Origin: an uncultured archaeon
GTDB taxonomy: Archaea > Nanobdellota > Nanobdellia > Pacearchaeales > GW2011-AR1
Reading direction: 5' to 3'
Assembly (NCBI GenBank): GCA_903831045.1
Contig: CAIKWG010000038.1
Location: 1 to 42,006 of the forward strand
Length of the DNA: 42,006 bases
Positions 26,728-34,354 of the stretch are shown here, piece by piece; the first letter of the stretch is position 1, and every line of letters starts with the position of its first letter. A program made the position numbers and the translations under genes. The notes beneath the pieces were generated by a model. It ran no database searches, was not told the origin of the DNA, and was given only the letters and a program-made list of their open reading frames with translations.

Positions 26728-26777
26728 GGAATTTAATTCCAGAGTCATATATTTGCTAACATTATGTTAGTGACTCT
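26728..26777 (-). promoter_or_regulatory. Leader hairpins of the RNA polymerase operon
   Basis: A 7-bp stem AGAGTCA/TGACTCT (26741-26747 with 26771-26777) encloses a second 7-bp stem CTAACAT/ATGTTAG (26756-26762 with 26764-26770). Next to it is GGAATT-T-AATTCC (26728-26740). A TATA-like TTTTTAAATG (about 26806-26815) predicts transcription starting near 26784, so the first structure would lie at the 5' end of the operon mRNA. Confidence 0.55.
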
Positions 26778-26828
26778 ATAATAATAAATGAAAGTGATTT
26801 TTTTGGTTTTTAAATGTTTCTATTTAAT

Positions 26829-26866
26829 AAAAAAACTGTGAAAATCTAGGTTTTAACCCTAGTTTT
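26829..26866 (-). terminator. Hairpin plus T-tract terminator of the gene at 26882
   Basis: CTAGG...CCTAG flanked by AAAA/TTTT (26841-26866) lies just past the stop. On the minus strand it is followed by a run of seven T (26829-26835), resembling an intrinsic terminator. Confidence 0.6.
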
Positions 26867-26881
26867 AATCAATTTCAACTT

Positions 26882-27283
26882 TTATTCTGTTTTTCCTGTA
26901 ATCAAATAATTATTTAGCCTATTTATATCTAACAGTCTATCTCTGTTTAGAGTTTCATCCCCATAAATGACTATCTTTAGAATGGGATGAATTACTCCTT
27001 TTGTTAAAAATAACTCTCTGTCCGAGTCATAATAATGATTTCCCGGACTTATCTCATGGGTAAAAAATGAACCTTCAGATTCAATAGTTTTTCTAGAAGA
27101 TAATTCTAATCCCTCTACTTTTATTAGATATCTTTGAATTCTGTCTGGTTTGTTATAATTCATTCTCTTAAATATTTCCAATCTCTTACCATAAAATTCT
27201 TCCATATCAAATAATACTTCTAACTTTTGTTTCTTATTCCCAGAACTATCAATAAGATGCGGGGTAAACCTTTGTTCTATCAT
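26882..27283 (-). CDS. Protein of unknown function (133 aa)
   Basis: Unrecognised soluble protein with mixed strands and helices; no cysteine cluster, signal or membrane segment. The ATG at 27283 has a TATA-like element near 27309, 26 bases upstream. It ends in a hairpin terminator, so it is probably a single-gene transcript ahead of the polymerase operon. Confidence 0.65.
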   Translation of the reverse strand: MIEQRFTPHLIDSSGNKKQKLEVLFDMEEFYGKRLEIFKRMNYNKPDRIQRYLIKVEGLELSSRKTIESEGSFFTHEISPGNHYYDSDRELFLTKGVIHPILKIVIYGDETLNRDRLLDINRLNNYLITGKTE

Positions 27284-27338
27284 TGATTTTTAATAATTAA
27301 ATCATTTATATTATTTTATATATTCAAATGAAAGAATA

Positions 27339-27413
27339 TGGCCCCGAGGGGAGTTGAACCCCCGACACCCGGATTAAAAGTCCGGTGCTCTAACCAGGCT
27401 GAGCTACGGAGCC
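27339..27413 (-). tRNA. tRNA-Lys (anticodon UUU)
   Basis: A complete cloverleaf reads on the minus strand: acceptor GGCTCCG with CGGGGCC and discriminator A, D arm GCTC/GAGC, anticodon stem CCGGA/TCCGG around loop CTTTTAA, T arm GGGGG/CCCCT with TTCAACT loop. The anticodon TTT reads AAA and AAG lysine codons. No intron and no encoded CCA. A TATA-like TTTATAAAA centred near 27442 is about 29 bases upstream. Confidence 0.97.
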
Positions 27414-27437
27414 ATTAAATGAAATAGAAAGAATCGG

Positions 27438-27446
27438 TTTATAAAA
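27438..27446 (-). promoter_or_regulatory. TATA box of tRNA-Lys
   Basis: TTTATAAAA about 29 bases before the mature tRNA 5' end, so the primary transcript probably needs little or no 5' trimming. Confidence 0.5.
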
Positions 27447-27497
27447 TTATCCTCTAGATAGCATAATTAATTTAAAGTTCATGTCAATAAACAGTTT

Positions 27498-28079
27498 ATG
27501 GAATTAACTAAATTATTTCTAACAAAAGACGAAATACCAATACTTCATGATAGTTGTTTTCAAATTCCAATTCATCCAAAAATTTTAGACCCTGCTATTA
27601 ATATAAGGCCTGAAATTGCAAAAGAAATATTTCCCAAGGTGGCACAAGATTGGTATAACGATCTAAGAATCTATGCCAATATAGAAAAAGATTTGGACAA
27701 AAAAATGTGGTATGAAGAAGTTTTTCTAAAGAAGGAACCAAGCATAGTCAATCATTTGAATCATCAATTTTTAAATGAGACTTGGAGAGATGATATTGAT
27801 ACTTTAGATAATGGATTTGTTAATAATTTCTCTATAAGTAGAAATGCGGGGGGAAGTCTTTATTTTTGGCAAGATGAGGTAAATTGTGAATCTATAGTTC
27901 CAAATGTTTATCTTAGACTTTCAGAAGAAAAGATCAATGAATTTGTTTTTAAGAAAATGAATAATTATAACCTTGGGTTTGTGTATGCGTCTCACAACAT
28001 TGATAATCTTCCAGGAGCTTTATTTTTAAGAAATTGGGCAATAGAATATATGAATCAAGTCTTTAAAGAAGTCTTCTAA
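27498..28079 (+). CDS. Protein of unknown function (193 aa)
   Basis: Unrecognised, acidic, aromatic-rich soluble protein. Notable stretches are GGSLYFWQDEVNCES and NLGFVYASHNIDNLPG, which look like beta strands of a compact domain; no catalytic motif is recognisable. The ATG at 27498 has a TATA-like AATTTAAAG (near 27472) 26 bases upstream. It converges on thioredoxin with a 4-base overlap. Confidence 0.7.
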   Translation: MELTKLFLTKDEIPILHDSCFQIPIHPKILDPAINIRPEIAKEIFPKVAQDWYNDLRIYANIEKDLDKKMWYEEVFLKKEPSIVNHLNHQFLNETWRDDIDTLDNGFVNNFSISRNAGGSLYFWQDEVNCESIVPNVYLRLSEEKINEFVFKKMNNYNLGFVYASHNIDNLPGALFLRNWAIEYMNQVFKEVF

Positions 28080-28402
28080 ATATATCCTCTAATCACATTT
28101 TCAATTTCTTCTTGAGGCATTGCCCCAATAATCTGTTCTACAATTCTTCCATCCTTAAACATAATCAAATTTGGAATAGAGCTAACTCCAAATTTTTCCG
28201 CTATTTCAGGACTATCTTCAATGTTTACCTTCCCTACCTTTAATTTTCCTTTAAAATTTTCACTGATTTCTTCCATTACTGGAGTCATCATAACACAAGG
28301 CATACACCATTCAGCAAAAAAATCTATTAAGACAACCCCCTGTTTAGTAAAAGATTCAAATTCTTTTTCACTTAATTCAGGAACTTCGTTGTTATTTACC
28401 AT
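28076..28402 (-). CDS. trxA: Thioredoxin with CMPC active site
   Basis: 108 residues, one thioredoxin fold. The active site is WC33MPC36, where most thioredoxins have WCGPC. The cis-proline region SSIPNLIMFKDG and the preceding KVNIEDSPEIAEKFGV are normal. It is a likely cytosolic disulfide reductase and a possible electron donor for the ribonucleotide reductase nearby. I use ATG 28402 over the TTG at 28408, since the TATA-like TTTTATAAG near 28428 is 26 bases from it. Confidence 0.92.
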   Translation of the reverse strand: MVNNNEVPELSEKEFESFTKQGVVLIDFFAEWCMPCVMMTPVMEEISENFKGKLKVGKVNIEDSPEIAEKFGVSSIPNLIMFKDGRIVEQIIGAMPQEEIENVIRGYI

Positions 28403-28449
28403 CTTCAACCTAAGGAAATAAGTTTTATAAGTTTTTAGATAATGAATCT

Positions 28450-28484
28450 CCAGAAGAAATCCTAGTTTATATCTTCCAGAAGAT
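28450..28484. repeat. Direct and inverted repeats between trxA and thyA
   Basis: CCAGAAGA occurs at 28450-28457 and again at 28476-28483. The second copy is inside ATCTTC-CA-GAAGAT (28471-28484), just upstream of the thyA TATA-like element. May be a regulator site or chance. Confidence 0.3.
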
Positions 28485-28519
28485 AGATGTTTAAAAAGAA
28501 ATTTATTTTATTCTAACTA

Positions 28520-29386
28520 ATGCAAGCTTATTTAGAGATAGTTGATAAAATTTTAAAAGAAGGTGAATGGAAAAATAATCGTACTGGTGTTGATACATTA
28601 GCTATTGCCGGAGCAATGTTTGAACACGATATGTCTAAAGGTTTTCCTCTTTTAACAACAAAAAAGATGGCTCAAAAGGCTATTAAGGTAGAACTTGAAG
28701 GATTTATCAAAGGTATTACAGATAAAAATTGGTATCAAGAAAGAGGCTGTACAATCTGGGACGAATGGTGTAATCCTCAAAAAGCTCCATATGGGACTGA
28801 TGAAGAATCTAAATCTAAAATGAAAGCAGAAAGAGATTTAGGTCCAATATACGGTTTTCAATGGAGACATTGGAATGCAGATTATGAAAGTTTTAATACA
28901 GATTACGCTGGAAAGGGAATAGATCAATTAGCAAAGATTGTACAAACACTAAAGAAAAATCCAAATGATCGAAGAATGATTGTGAATGCGTGGAATCCTG
29001 AAAAATTATCTCAGATGGCCTTACCGCCCTGTCATTATGGTTTTCAAGTTACAGTAATTAATAATAAACTTAATCTTCTCTGGAATCAAAGATCTGTAGA
29101 TACAATGTTGGGACTTCCATTTAACATAGCAAGTTATGGAACTTTACTTCATCTATTGGCTAAAGAATCTGGATTTGAAGAAGGAAAATTAATTGGATTT
29201 TTAGGCGATGTTCATATTTATGAAAATCATCTTGATGGAGCAAAAGAACAACTAACAAGAACCCCTCTTGCATTGCCTCAAGCGGAGACAGAAAATTTTA
29301 GCTCTATTTTTAATTGGGAATCTTCGGATACAAAATTCAAGGATTATCTTCCTCATGATAAAATAAATTTTCCAATTGCAATCTGA
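28520..29386 (+). CDS. thyA: Thymidylate synthase ThyA
   Basis: 288 residues, normal length. It converts dUMP to dTMP with methylenetetrahydrofolate. The catalytic C171 is in LPPCHYGFQ; also visible are RTGVDTL (phosphate binding Arg), GPIYGFQWRHW, the Arg pair in NPNDRRMIVNAWNP, QRSVDTMLGLPFNIASY and GDVHIYENH. First gene of a two-gene plus-strand unit with the dTMP-kinase-like gene. The TATA-like GTTTAAAAAG (near 28494) is 26 bases upstream of the ATG. Many archaea use the flavin enzyme ThyX instead. Confidence 0.97.
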   Translation: MQAYLEIVDKILKEGEWKNNRTGVDTLAIAGAMFEHDMSKGFPLLTTKKMAQKAIKVELEGFIKGITDKNWYQERGCTIWDEWCNPQKAPYGTDEESKSKMKAERDLGPIYGFQWRHWNADYESFNTDYAGKGIDQLAKIVQTLKKNPNDRRMIVNAWNPEKLSQMALPPCHYGFQVTVINNKLNLLWNQRSVDTMLGLPFNIASYGTLLHLLAKESGFEEGKLIGFLGDVHIYENHLDGAKEQLTRTPLALPQAETENFSSIFNWESSDTKFKDYLPHDKINFPIAI

Positions 29387-29391
29387 TTAAA

Positions 29392-30321
29392 ATGGAAAGA
29401 GGTAAATTTTTAGATTTAGTTATAGCTGGTCCAGACATGAGTGGAACAAGCACGCAGATTGGGGATATTGTTAATTATTTTAAAAAGAAAAATTTAGCTG
29501 TTAGAGATTTAAGAGGAACCGAGATAGATGCATTATTTCATGCTGAAATATTTAGATTATTAAATTCTAAATTTTCAAGTGTTTCGGAGTTGCCAGAACA
29601 TATCCGAAATTATTTTTTATTTAAAACTTATAAATTAATGTCTGGAGGAGGAACAAATCAAGACTTACAAATTGCTTCTTGTGTTAGAAATAATGTGACT
29701 ACCTATATTGATCCTAATTCTGCAGATGTATGGATTATGGAAGAGCCAACAAAAAGGGGGGCAGGACAATTAAATAGAACAATCGAACAAAACAGATCTC
29801 AATTCGGAGATGAAATGAATCCAATCGCAGCAGCATTAGCTCATCAAGCCTATAGAACAGATGAATTTCTTAGATTCAGAAAAGCCTTTAGAGGGAATAA
29901 CAAAATAATTATTCGTAGTCGTAGTGAAGAATCTGCATGTTATCAAATCCTTGATTCCCAATTTTTACAAAATGGAATAAGCATGGAAGATTATCTTAAT
30001 TTGCCCGGGCATAAAATAGCTTTTAAAAATTCTCCCACAAATATTTTTGTAGTGTGTGGTCCAGAAGATTGGACAACTCAGGATTATCTTAAACTAAAAT
30101 CGCAAAGAAGTAACGGGCGTGCCATTGATGATTATGAGAGTAATGCTGAATATCAAGTTTTAGTAAATAAGAGATATGCTTCTAATTGGATAGATGAGCT
30201 TTATGAGAAAGGATGTGCAATACATGGAGGGATTGTTCCAGAAATTACGCGATTTAATATTTATGATTCAAAAGGGCAAATAAAAGAAAAAATTATTTCA
30301 AAATTAGAAACTATTCTTTAA
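29392..30321 (+). CDS. dTMP-kinase-like P-loop protein with altered Walker A
   Basis: 309 residues, longer than ordinary dTMP kinases (about 205-220). The N-terminus IAGPDMSGTSTQ (12-22) aligns with the dTMP kinase motif GxDGSGKSTQ but has Thr19 where the phosphate-binding Lys is expected. The later SRSEESACYQ (near residue 182) resembles the DRYxxSxxAYQ motif, with Asp and Tyr replaced. It follows thyA by 5 bases and is presumably co-transcribed, which supports a role in dTMP phosphorylation. Alternatively it is a catalytically altered relative. The 3' end overlaps dut by 4 bases on the other strand. Confidence 0.7.
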   Translation: MERGKFLDLVIAGPDMSGTSTQIGDIVNYFKKKNLAVRDLRGTEIDALFHAEIFRLLNSKFSSVSELPEHIRNYFLFKTYKLMSGGGTNQDLQIASCVRNNVTTYIDPNSADVWIMEEPTKRGAGQLNRTIEQNRSQFGDEMNPIAAALAHQAYRTDEFLRFRKAFRGNNKIIIRSRSEESACYQILDSQFLQNGISMEDYLNLPGHKIAFKNSPTNIFVVCGPEDWTTQDYLKLKSQRSNGRAIDDYESNAEYQVLVNKRYASNWIDELYEKGCAIHGGIVPEITRFNIYDSKGQIKEKIISKLETIL

Positions 30322-30746
30322 TTCAATCCACTGCTTCCAAAAGCTTTTTTTCCACGTACGCTATCGCTAAGATTTTCTGTTTCTTCTATTTCGGCTGTTT
30401 CAATTTTTTGAATTAATAGTTGAGCAATCTTTTGTCCTTTTTTTATTTCATAATCTTTAGAAGATAAGTTTACTAGGATTACCTTATATTCTCCTCGGTA
30501 AGTATGTTCAATAACTCCCCCCATTGTTTTAATTCCATTACTTGCAACTCCGCTTTTATCCCAAATCAGAGAAACAAATCCAGGGGGCAATTCTATTGAA
30601 ATTCCTGTTCCAATAAGCTTTCTATAATTTGGTTTTAGAATAAAATCTTCTTCATTTGAAAATAAATCGAGACCCGCATCGCCTTCATGAGCATAGGAAG
30701 GAAGTTTAGCTTCTGCATTTAATTTTTTTATTTTAAGCTTTACCAT
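30318..30746 (-). CDS. dut: dUTPase
   Basis: 142 residues of the trimeric dUTPase family, which hydrolyses dUTP to dUMP and so protects DNA from uracil and feeds ThyA. All five motifs show: DAGLDL, DKSGVASNG, GGVIEHTYRGEYKV (with the catalytic Asp replaced by Glu in VIEHTYRGE, where GVIDxxYRG is usual), KIAQLLI, and RGKKAFGSSG. The Asp-to-Glu change in motif III is notable. Start ATG 30746; it overlaps the upstream Cys-rich gene by 14 bases, implying co-transcription with nrdJ. Confidence 0.9.
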   Translation of the reverse strand: MVKLKIKKLNAEAKLPSYAHEGDAGLDLFSNEEDFILKPNYRKLIGTGISIELPPGFVSLIWDKSGVASNGIKTMGGVIEHTYRGEYKVILVNLSSKDYEIKKGQKIAQLLIQKIETAEIEETENLSDSVRGKKAFGSSGLN

Positions 30747-31026
30747 TTTCCCCCTCAATCATCTTGATGATGTTTTCTTCGATGTGAGGAAAAGTACAAT
30801 TACTACAATCAAGAATTTTTTTACCAAGAGAAGTTGTCACATATTTTATAGAAGGAGAATTAATTTTGCAAGTTTCTCCATAATAAGGGCAATAGCAAAA
30901 ATAACAGTTTAAACTTTCTAAATCGTGGCATTTTTTATCTTGCTCATAGCAGATACATTTTTCTTTTTGAACTTTCATTCTTTCAAAATTAAACTCTTCC
31001 AAAACGGCCTTGGTTCTTTTTTCCAT
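30733..31026 (-). CDS. Cysteine-rich small-domain protein
   Basis: 97 residues with ten cysteines. The order CxC, C, NCYFCYCPYY, C, then DCSNCTFPH matches the cysteine-rich small domain (PF04071 as I recall it), thought to bind metal; its function is not known. The ATG at 31026 overlaps the ribonucleotide reductase stop as TAATG and the 3' end overlaps dut, so it is in the nrdJ operon. A role in redox or metal supply for the reductase is a guess from position. The TTG at 31035 is rejected. Confidence 0.78.
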   Translation of the reverse strand: MEKRTKAVLEEFNFERMKVQKEKCICYEQDKKCHDLESLNCYFCYCPYYGETCKINSPSIKYVTTSLGKKILDCSNCTFPHIEENIIKMIEGENGKA

Positions 31027-33704
31027 TATCCGCAACTAACTCCATTGTCGTGTCCGCACTTTTTGCACTTTGGACTATGACAACCCGATTCAAATAACGG
31101 GTCAGTGCCTCCGCACTTTTTGCATTCAAATTTAGTATCCAGCTTTCCATTTGTTCCGCTAGCTTCTATTTCTATTTCATCAGCTACTCTTACCTGAGAT
31201 ATTATTTTAGAATATTCTTCGGTTCCTCTTTCAATTTTTCTTAAATCTTTTTTATTAATTAAATTGATTAGCTTTCCAGAATTTTCATCCCTTCCAATAA
31301 TTCCATTCCTTAGAAGATAATCTTCAAAAATTAATCCTGCTGCATGTTCTATGGATTTAATTCTTCTTGGTCCAATTCCCTCATCTTCGCTAGACACAGG
31401 GGATTGTAATCTTGAAACAAATTCTGCATAATTAGGGTTCTGCCCTCTCAAAATTTCTGTTCTATCCATTCCCGCTTGAGCAAATGTTACACTTGTGGCT
31501 GCCCCATGAGGAGCTCTAACTTGAAAATCTTCATCTGGAATAAAATAAGCTTTTTTATTTTTATCATCAACATATAAATCGCTTGTTAAGGTAACATGTA
31601 AACTATCTTGATTTTCAAACCGTTTTATTTTATATTTCATTGCTTGAGGTTTAATATCCAACAGCGGATGTGGCTTAATGTTGTGTTGGACTAATTCAAC
31701 TTTTTTTTCTAAATTTTCTCTAGGTTTTAATACTCCTTCTCTTGAGCCTTCTCTATAAACAGTAACCCCCTTGCATCCAGCTTTCCAGGCTTCTTCATAA
31801 ACTTTAGCAACCATATCTTCAGAAATATCTTTTGGTAAATTCACGGTAACGCTAATAGAATGGTCTACCCACTTTTGCATTTCTCCTTGCATCTTAACCT
31901 TTTCAACCCAATCCACGTCGTTACTTGTGGCTTTGTAGTATGGAGACTGACTAACCAATTCATCCAGTTTTTCTTTTGAATATCCTTTTACTTCTTCTGG
32001 ATTGTATCCCTGTACTTTTAACCATTCCTCAAATTTATGATGAAATACATTAAATTCTTCCCAGGAATCTCCCTGTTCATCTACAAAAGCAACATTAACA
32101 TTTTGATCGTTCGAATTAATTTTTCTTCTTCTCATATAAGCGGGCAAAAATACTGGCTCAATTCCAGATGTGGTTTGAGCCATCAGACTAACTGTTCCAG
32201 TTGGGGCTATAGTAAGAAGAGATATGTTTCTCCTTCCATGTTTAACCATTTCTTCATAGAGTACAGGGTCTTCATTTTTAATTCTATTAATAAAAGGATT
32301 ATCTTTTTCTCTTTGAGCGTCATATATCTCAAATGCTCCTCTTTCTTTTGCCAATTCAACTGAAGATCTATAGGCTTCAATGGCAAGGGTCTTTTGTACT
32401 TCAACTGCGAATTTAGTTGCTTCTGGGGTTCCATAGGTTAATCCAAGCGCAGCAATCATATCTCCCTCGGCAGTTATTCCAAGACCCATTCTTCTTCCTT
32501 CTTGTGCTTTGTGAGTTATTTTTTCCCATAAAAGTTTTTCAGTTCTCTTAATCTCTTCGTCTTCTGGGTCATTGTCAATTTTTTTCATTATTGCATCAAT
32601 TTTTTCAATTTCTAAATCAATTATATCATCTGAAATTCTTTGAGCATAATGTACATGCTCTTTAAATTTATCAAAATTGAATTTTGCTTCTGGAGTAAAA
32701 GGATTATCCACATATCCATATAGATTCATAGATAATAATCTACAACTATCATAAGGACAAAGAGGTATTTCTCCACATGGATTTGTTGAAACTGTTTTAT
32801 ATCCCAGGTCAGCATAACAATCAGGAATTGATTCTTTTATTATAGTATCCCAAAATAAAACCCCTGGTTCAGCACGCTGCCAAGCATTATGAATTATTTT
32901 TTTCCATAATCCTCTTGCCTCAATTTCTTTTTCAAAAGTTGGTTCCTCTGAATTAACAGGATATTGCTGAGTATATGTTTTATTATTGATAACCGAATTC
33001 ATGAATTCATCGTCTATTTTTACAGAAATATTTGCATTTGTTACTCTTCCTTTATCCATTTTAGCATCAATAAACTTTTCAGCATCGGGGTGTTTAACCG
33101 AAATACTAAGCATTAATGCTCCTCTTCTTCCGTCCTGGGCAACTTCTTTAGTTGAATTAGAATATCTTTCCATAAATGGAACAACTCCTGTGGAAGTTAA
33201 TGCACTGTTATTTACTTCGCTCCTATCTGGACGTATGTGAGATAAATCATGTCCTACTCCTCCTCTACGTTTCATCAGCTGAACCTGCTGTTGGTCTATC
33301 TGCATAATTCCTCCATAGGAATCTGCTTCGTTTCCAATAACAAAACAATTAGACAAAGATGCAATTTGAAGAGGATTTTCAACCCCGGTCATAGGTCCTC
33401 CCTGAGGAATTATATAACGAAATCCATCCATCAGTTCAAATAATTTTTCTTTAGTGAGGCCATTATCATATTTTGATTCAATTCTAGCAATTCCATTAGC
33501 CAATCTCTGGTGCATTTGTGTGGGGGAAGATTCATATAAATTTTCTTTAGAATCCTTTAGAGCGTATTTATTCATCCAAGTGCTTGCAGCCATTTCATCT
33601 CCATTGAAATATAATAAAGATTTTTTATAAACTTCATCTGCAGAATAAATTATTCTTCCTCCAATTCCTAAACTTCTTGCTTTATCATCCAAACTTTTTG
33701 TCAT
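31026..33704 (-). CDS. nrdJ: Class II (B12-dependent) ribonucleotide reductase
   Basis: 892 residues. It reduces ribonucleotides to deoxyribonucleotides using an adenosylcobalamin-generated thiyl radical. Key residues are C120 in SLSNCFVIG, radical C310 and E312 in STNPCGEIPL, and C321 in DSCRLLSMNL; the 11-residue gap between the second and third Cys fits class II. The C-terminus has CKKCGG...C...CKKCG, a zinc-ribbon-like tail with possible redox cysteines. The promoter region (33722-33737) has a possible NrdR box around the TATA. Likely first gene of an nrdJ, Cys-rich, dut operon. Confidence 0.95.
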   Translation of the reverse strand: MTKSLDDKARSLGIGGRIIYSADEVYKKSLLYFNGDEMAASTWMNKYALKDSKENLYESSPTQMHQRLANGIARIESKYDNGLTKEKLFELMDGFRYIIPQGGPMTGVENPLQIASLSNCFVIGNEADSYGGIMQIDQQQVQLMKRRGGVGHDLSHIRPDRSEVNNSALTSTGVVPFMERYSNSTKEVAQDGRRGALMLSISVKHPDAEKFIDAKMDKGRVTNANISVKIDDEFMNSVINNKTYTQQYPVNSEEPTFEKEIEARGLWKKIIHNAWQRAEPGVLFWDTIIKESIPDCYADLGYKTVSTNPCGEIPLCPYDSCRLLSMNLYGYVDNPFTPEAKFNFDKFKEHVHYAQRISDDIIDLEIEKIDAIMKKIDNDPEDEEIKRTEKLLWEKITHKAQEGRRMGLGITAEGDMIAALGLTYGTPEATKFAVEVQKTLAIEAYRSSVELAKERGAFEIYDAQREKDNPFINRIKNEDPVLYEEMVKHGRRNISLLTIAPTGTVSLMAQTTSGIEPVFLPAYMRRRKINSNDQNVNVAFVDEQGDSWEEFNVFHHKFEEWLKVQGYNPEEVKGYSKEKLDELVSQSPYYKATSNDVDWVEKVKMQGEMQKWVDHSISVTVNLPKDISEDMVAKVYEEAWKAGCKGVTVYREGSREGVLKPRENLEKKVELVQHNIKPHPLLDIKPQAMKYKIKRFENQDSLHVTLTSDLYVDDKNKKAYFIPDEDFQVRAPHGAATSVTFAQAGMDRTEILRGQNPNYAEFVSRLQSPVSSEDEGIGPRRIKSIEHAAGLIFEDYLLRNGIIGRDENSGKLINLINKKDLRKIERGTEEYSKIISQVRVADEIEIEASGTNGKLDTKFECKKCGGTDPLFESGCHSPKCKKCGHDNGVSCG

Positions 33705-33721
33705 TTTATTTATTTCTTTTT

Positions 33722-33737
33722 CCTCTTTATATTGTTT
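33722..33737 (-). promoter_or_regulatory. Possible NrdR box over the nrdJ TATA element
   Basis: AAACAATATAAAGAGG on the minus strand agrees with the bacterial NrdR consensus (ACACWATATATWGTGT) at 12 of 16 positions by my hand count. It also serves as the TATA region, 26 bases from the ATG. AT-rich background lowers the weight. Confidence 0.35.
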
Positions 33738-33757
33738 TCTCCAATTGAAAATATACT

Positions 33758-34198
33758 TTATTCAAGTTCTTCCAATTGTTGTTTAAAGTCTTCTAAATCT
33801 TTGAAATCTCTATACACTGAAGCAAATCTTACATAGGCTACTTTATCTATTTTTTTTATCTTTTTCATAATCATCTCTCCAATCATCGAACTTTTTATTT
33901 CTCTTTTCCCACGCTTTCTAATCTGTTCTTCAATATCCTGTGCAAGCTGTAATATCTTTTCTTTTGAAATCTGCCTTTTCTCAAACGCTCTCTCCAACCC
34001 ACGAATAATTTTTTGAATATCAAATTTTTGTCTTGTATTATTCTTTTTTATTACATAAACATCCGATTCAGCAATTTTTTCATAGGTAGTAAATCTTTTT
34101 TTACATTTCAAGCATTCTCTTCTCCTTCTCACTCCTTCAGGAGAAATTCTTTTGTTTGTTACACTTGATTTTGTATGTGAGCAAAATGGGCACTTCAT
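33758..34198 (-). CDS. nrdR: Transcriptional repressor NrdR
   Basis: 146 residues from ATG 34198; the frame runs further upstream but those residues do not match the family. The N-terminal zinc ribbon MKCPFC...CLKCKKRFTTYE is followed by the ATP-cone (IKKNNTRQKFDIQKIIRGLERAF, VAYVRFASVYRDF). NrdR senses ATP/dATP and represses ribonucleotide reductase genes. It lies directly upstream of nrdJ in the same direction. A palindrome at its own promoter (34211-34226) suggests autoregulation. The family is mainly bacterial, with scattered archaeal members. Confidence 0.95.
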   Translation of the reverse strand: MKCPFCSHTKSSVTNKRISPEGVRRRRECLKCKKRFTTYEKIAESDVYVIKKNNTRQKFDIQKIIRGLERAFEKRQISKEKILQLAQDIEEQIRKRGKREIKSSMIGEMIMKKIKKIDKVAYVRFASVYRDFKDLEDFKQQLEELE

Positions 34199-34210
34199 TA
34201 TTTGATTAGT

Positions 34211-34226
34211 ATACAATATGTTGTAT
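34211..34226 (-). promoter_or_regulatory. Candidate NrdR box at the nrdR promoter
   Basis: ATACAATATGTTGTAT, nearly palindromic (TATACAA/TTGTATA arms), matches the NrdR consensus at 13 of 16 positions by hand count. It overlaps the nrdR TATA region. A weaker half-like site lies at 34242-34257, a 15-base spacing that is typical of paired NrdR boxes. Confidence 0.5.
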
Positions 34227-34344
34227 AGTATTACCTCTTTATTACTGATTATGGTATACAAAACGAAATATTCTATTTAAATTTTCGTCATAACTAAAAT
34301 TTACAACAAGAAAAATTTAAAAATAAGTTTTTCTTCATTGGTAT

Positions 34345-34351
34345 GGAGGTG
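34345..34351 (+). promoter_or_regulatory. Shine-Dalgarno sequence of the DUF5652-like gene
   Basis: GGAGGTG, three bases before ATG 34355. It overlaps the alternative ATG at 34343, so the two start choices are mutually informative. Confidence 0.55.
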
Positions 34352-34354
34352 CTA

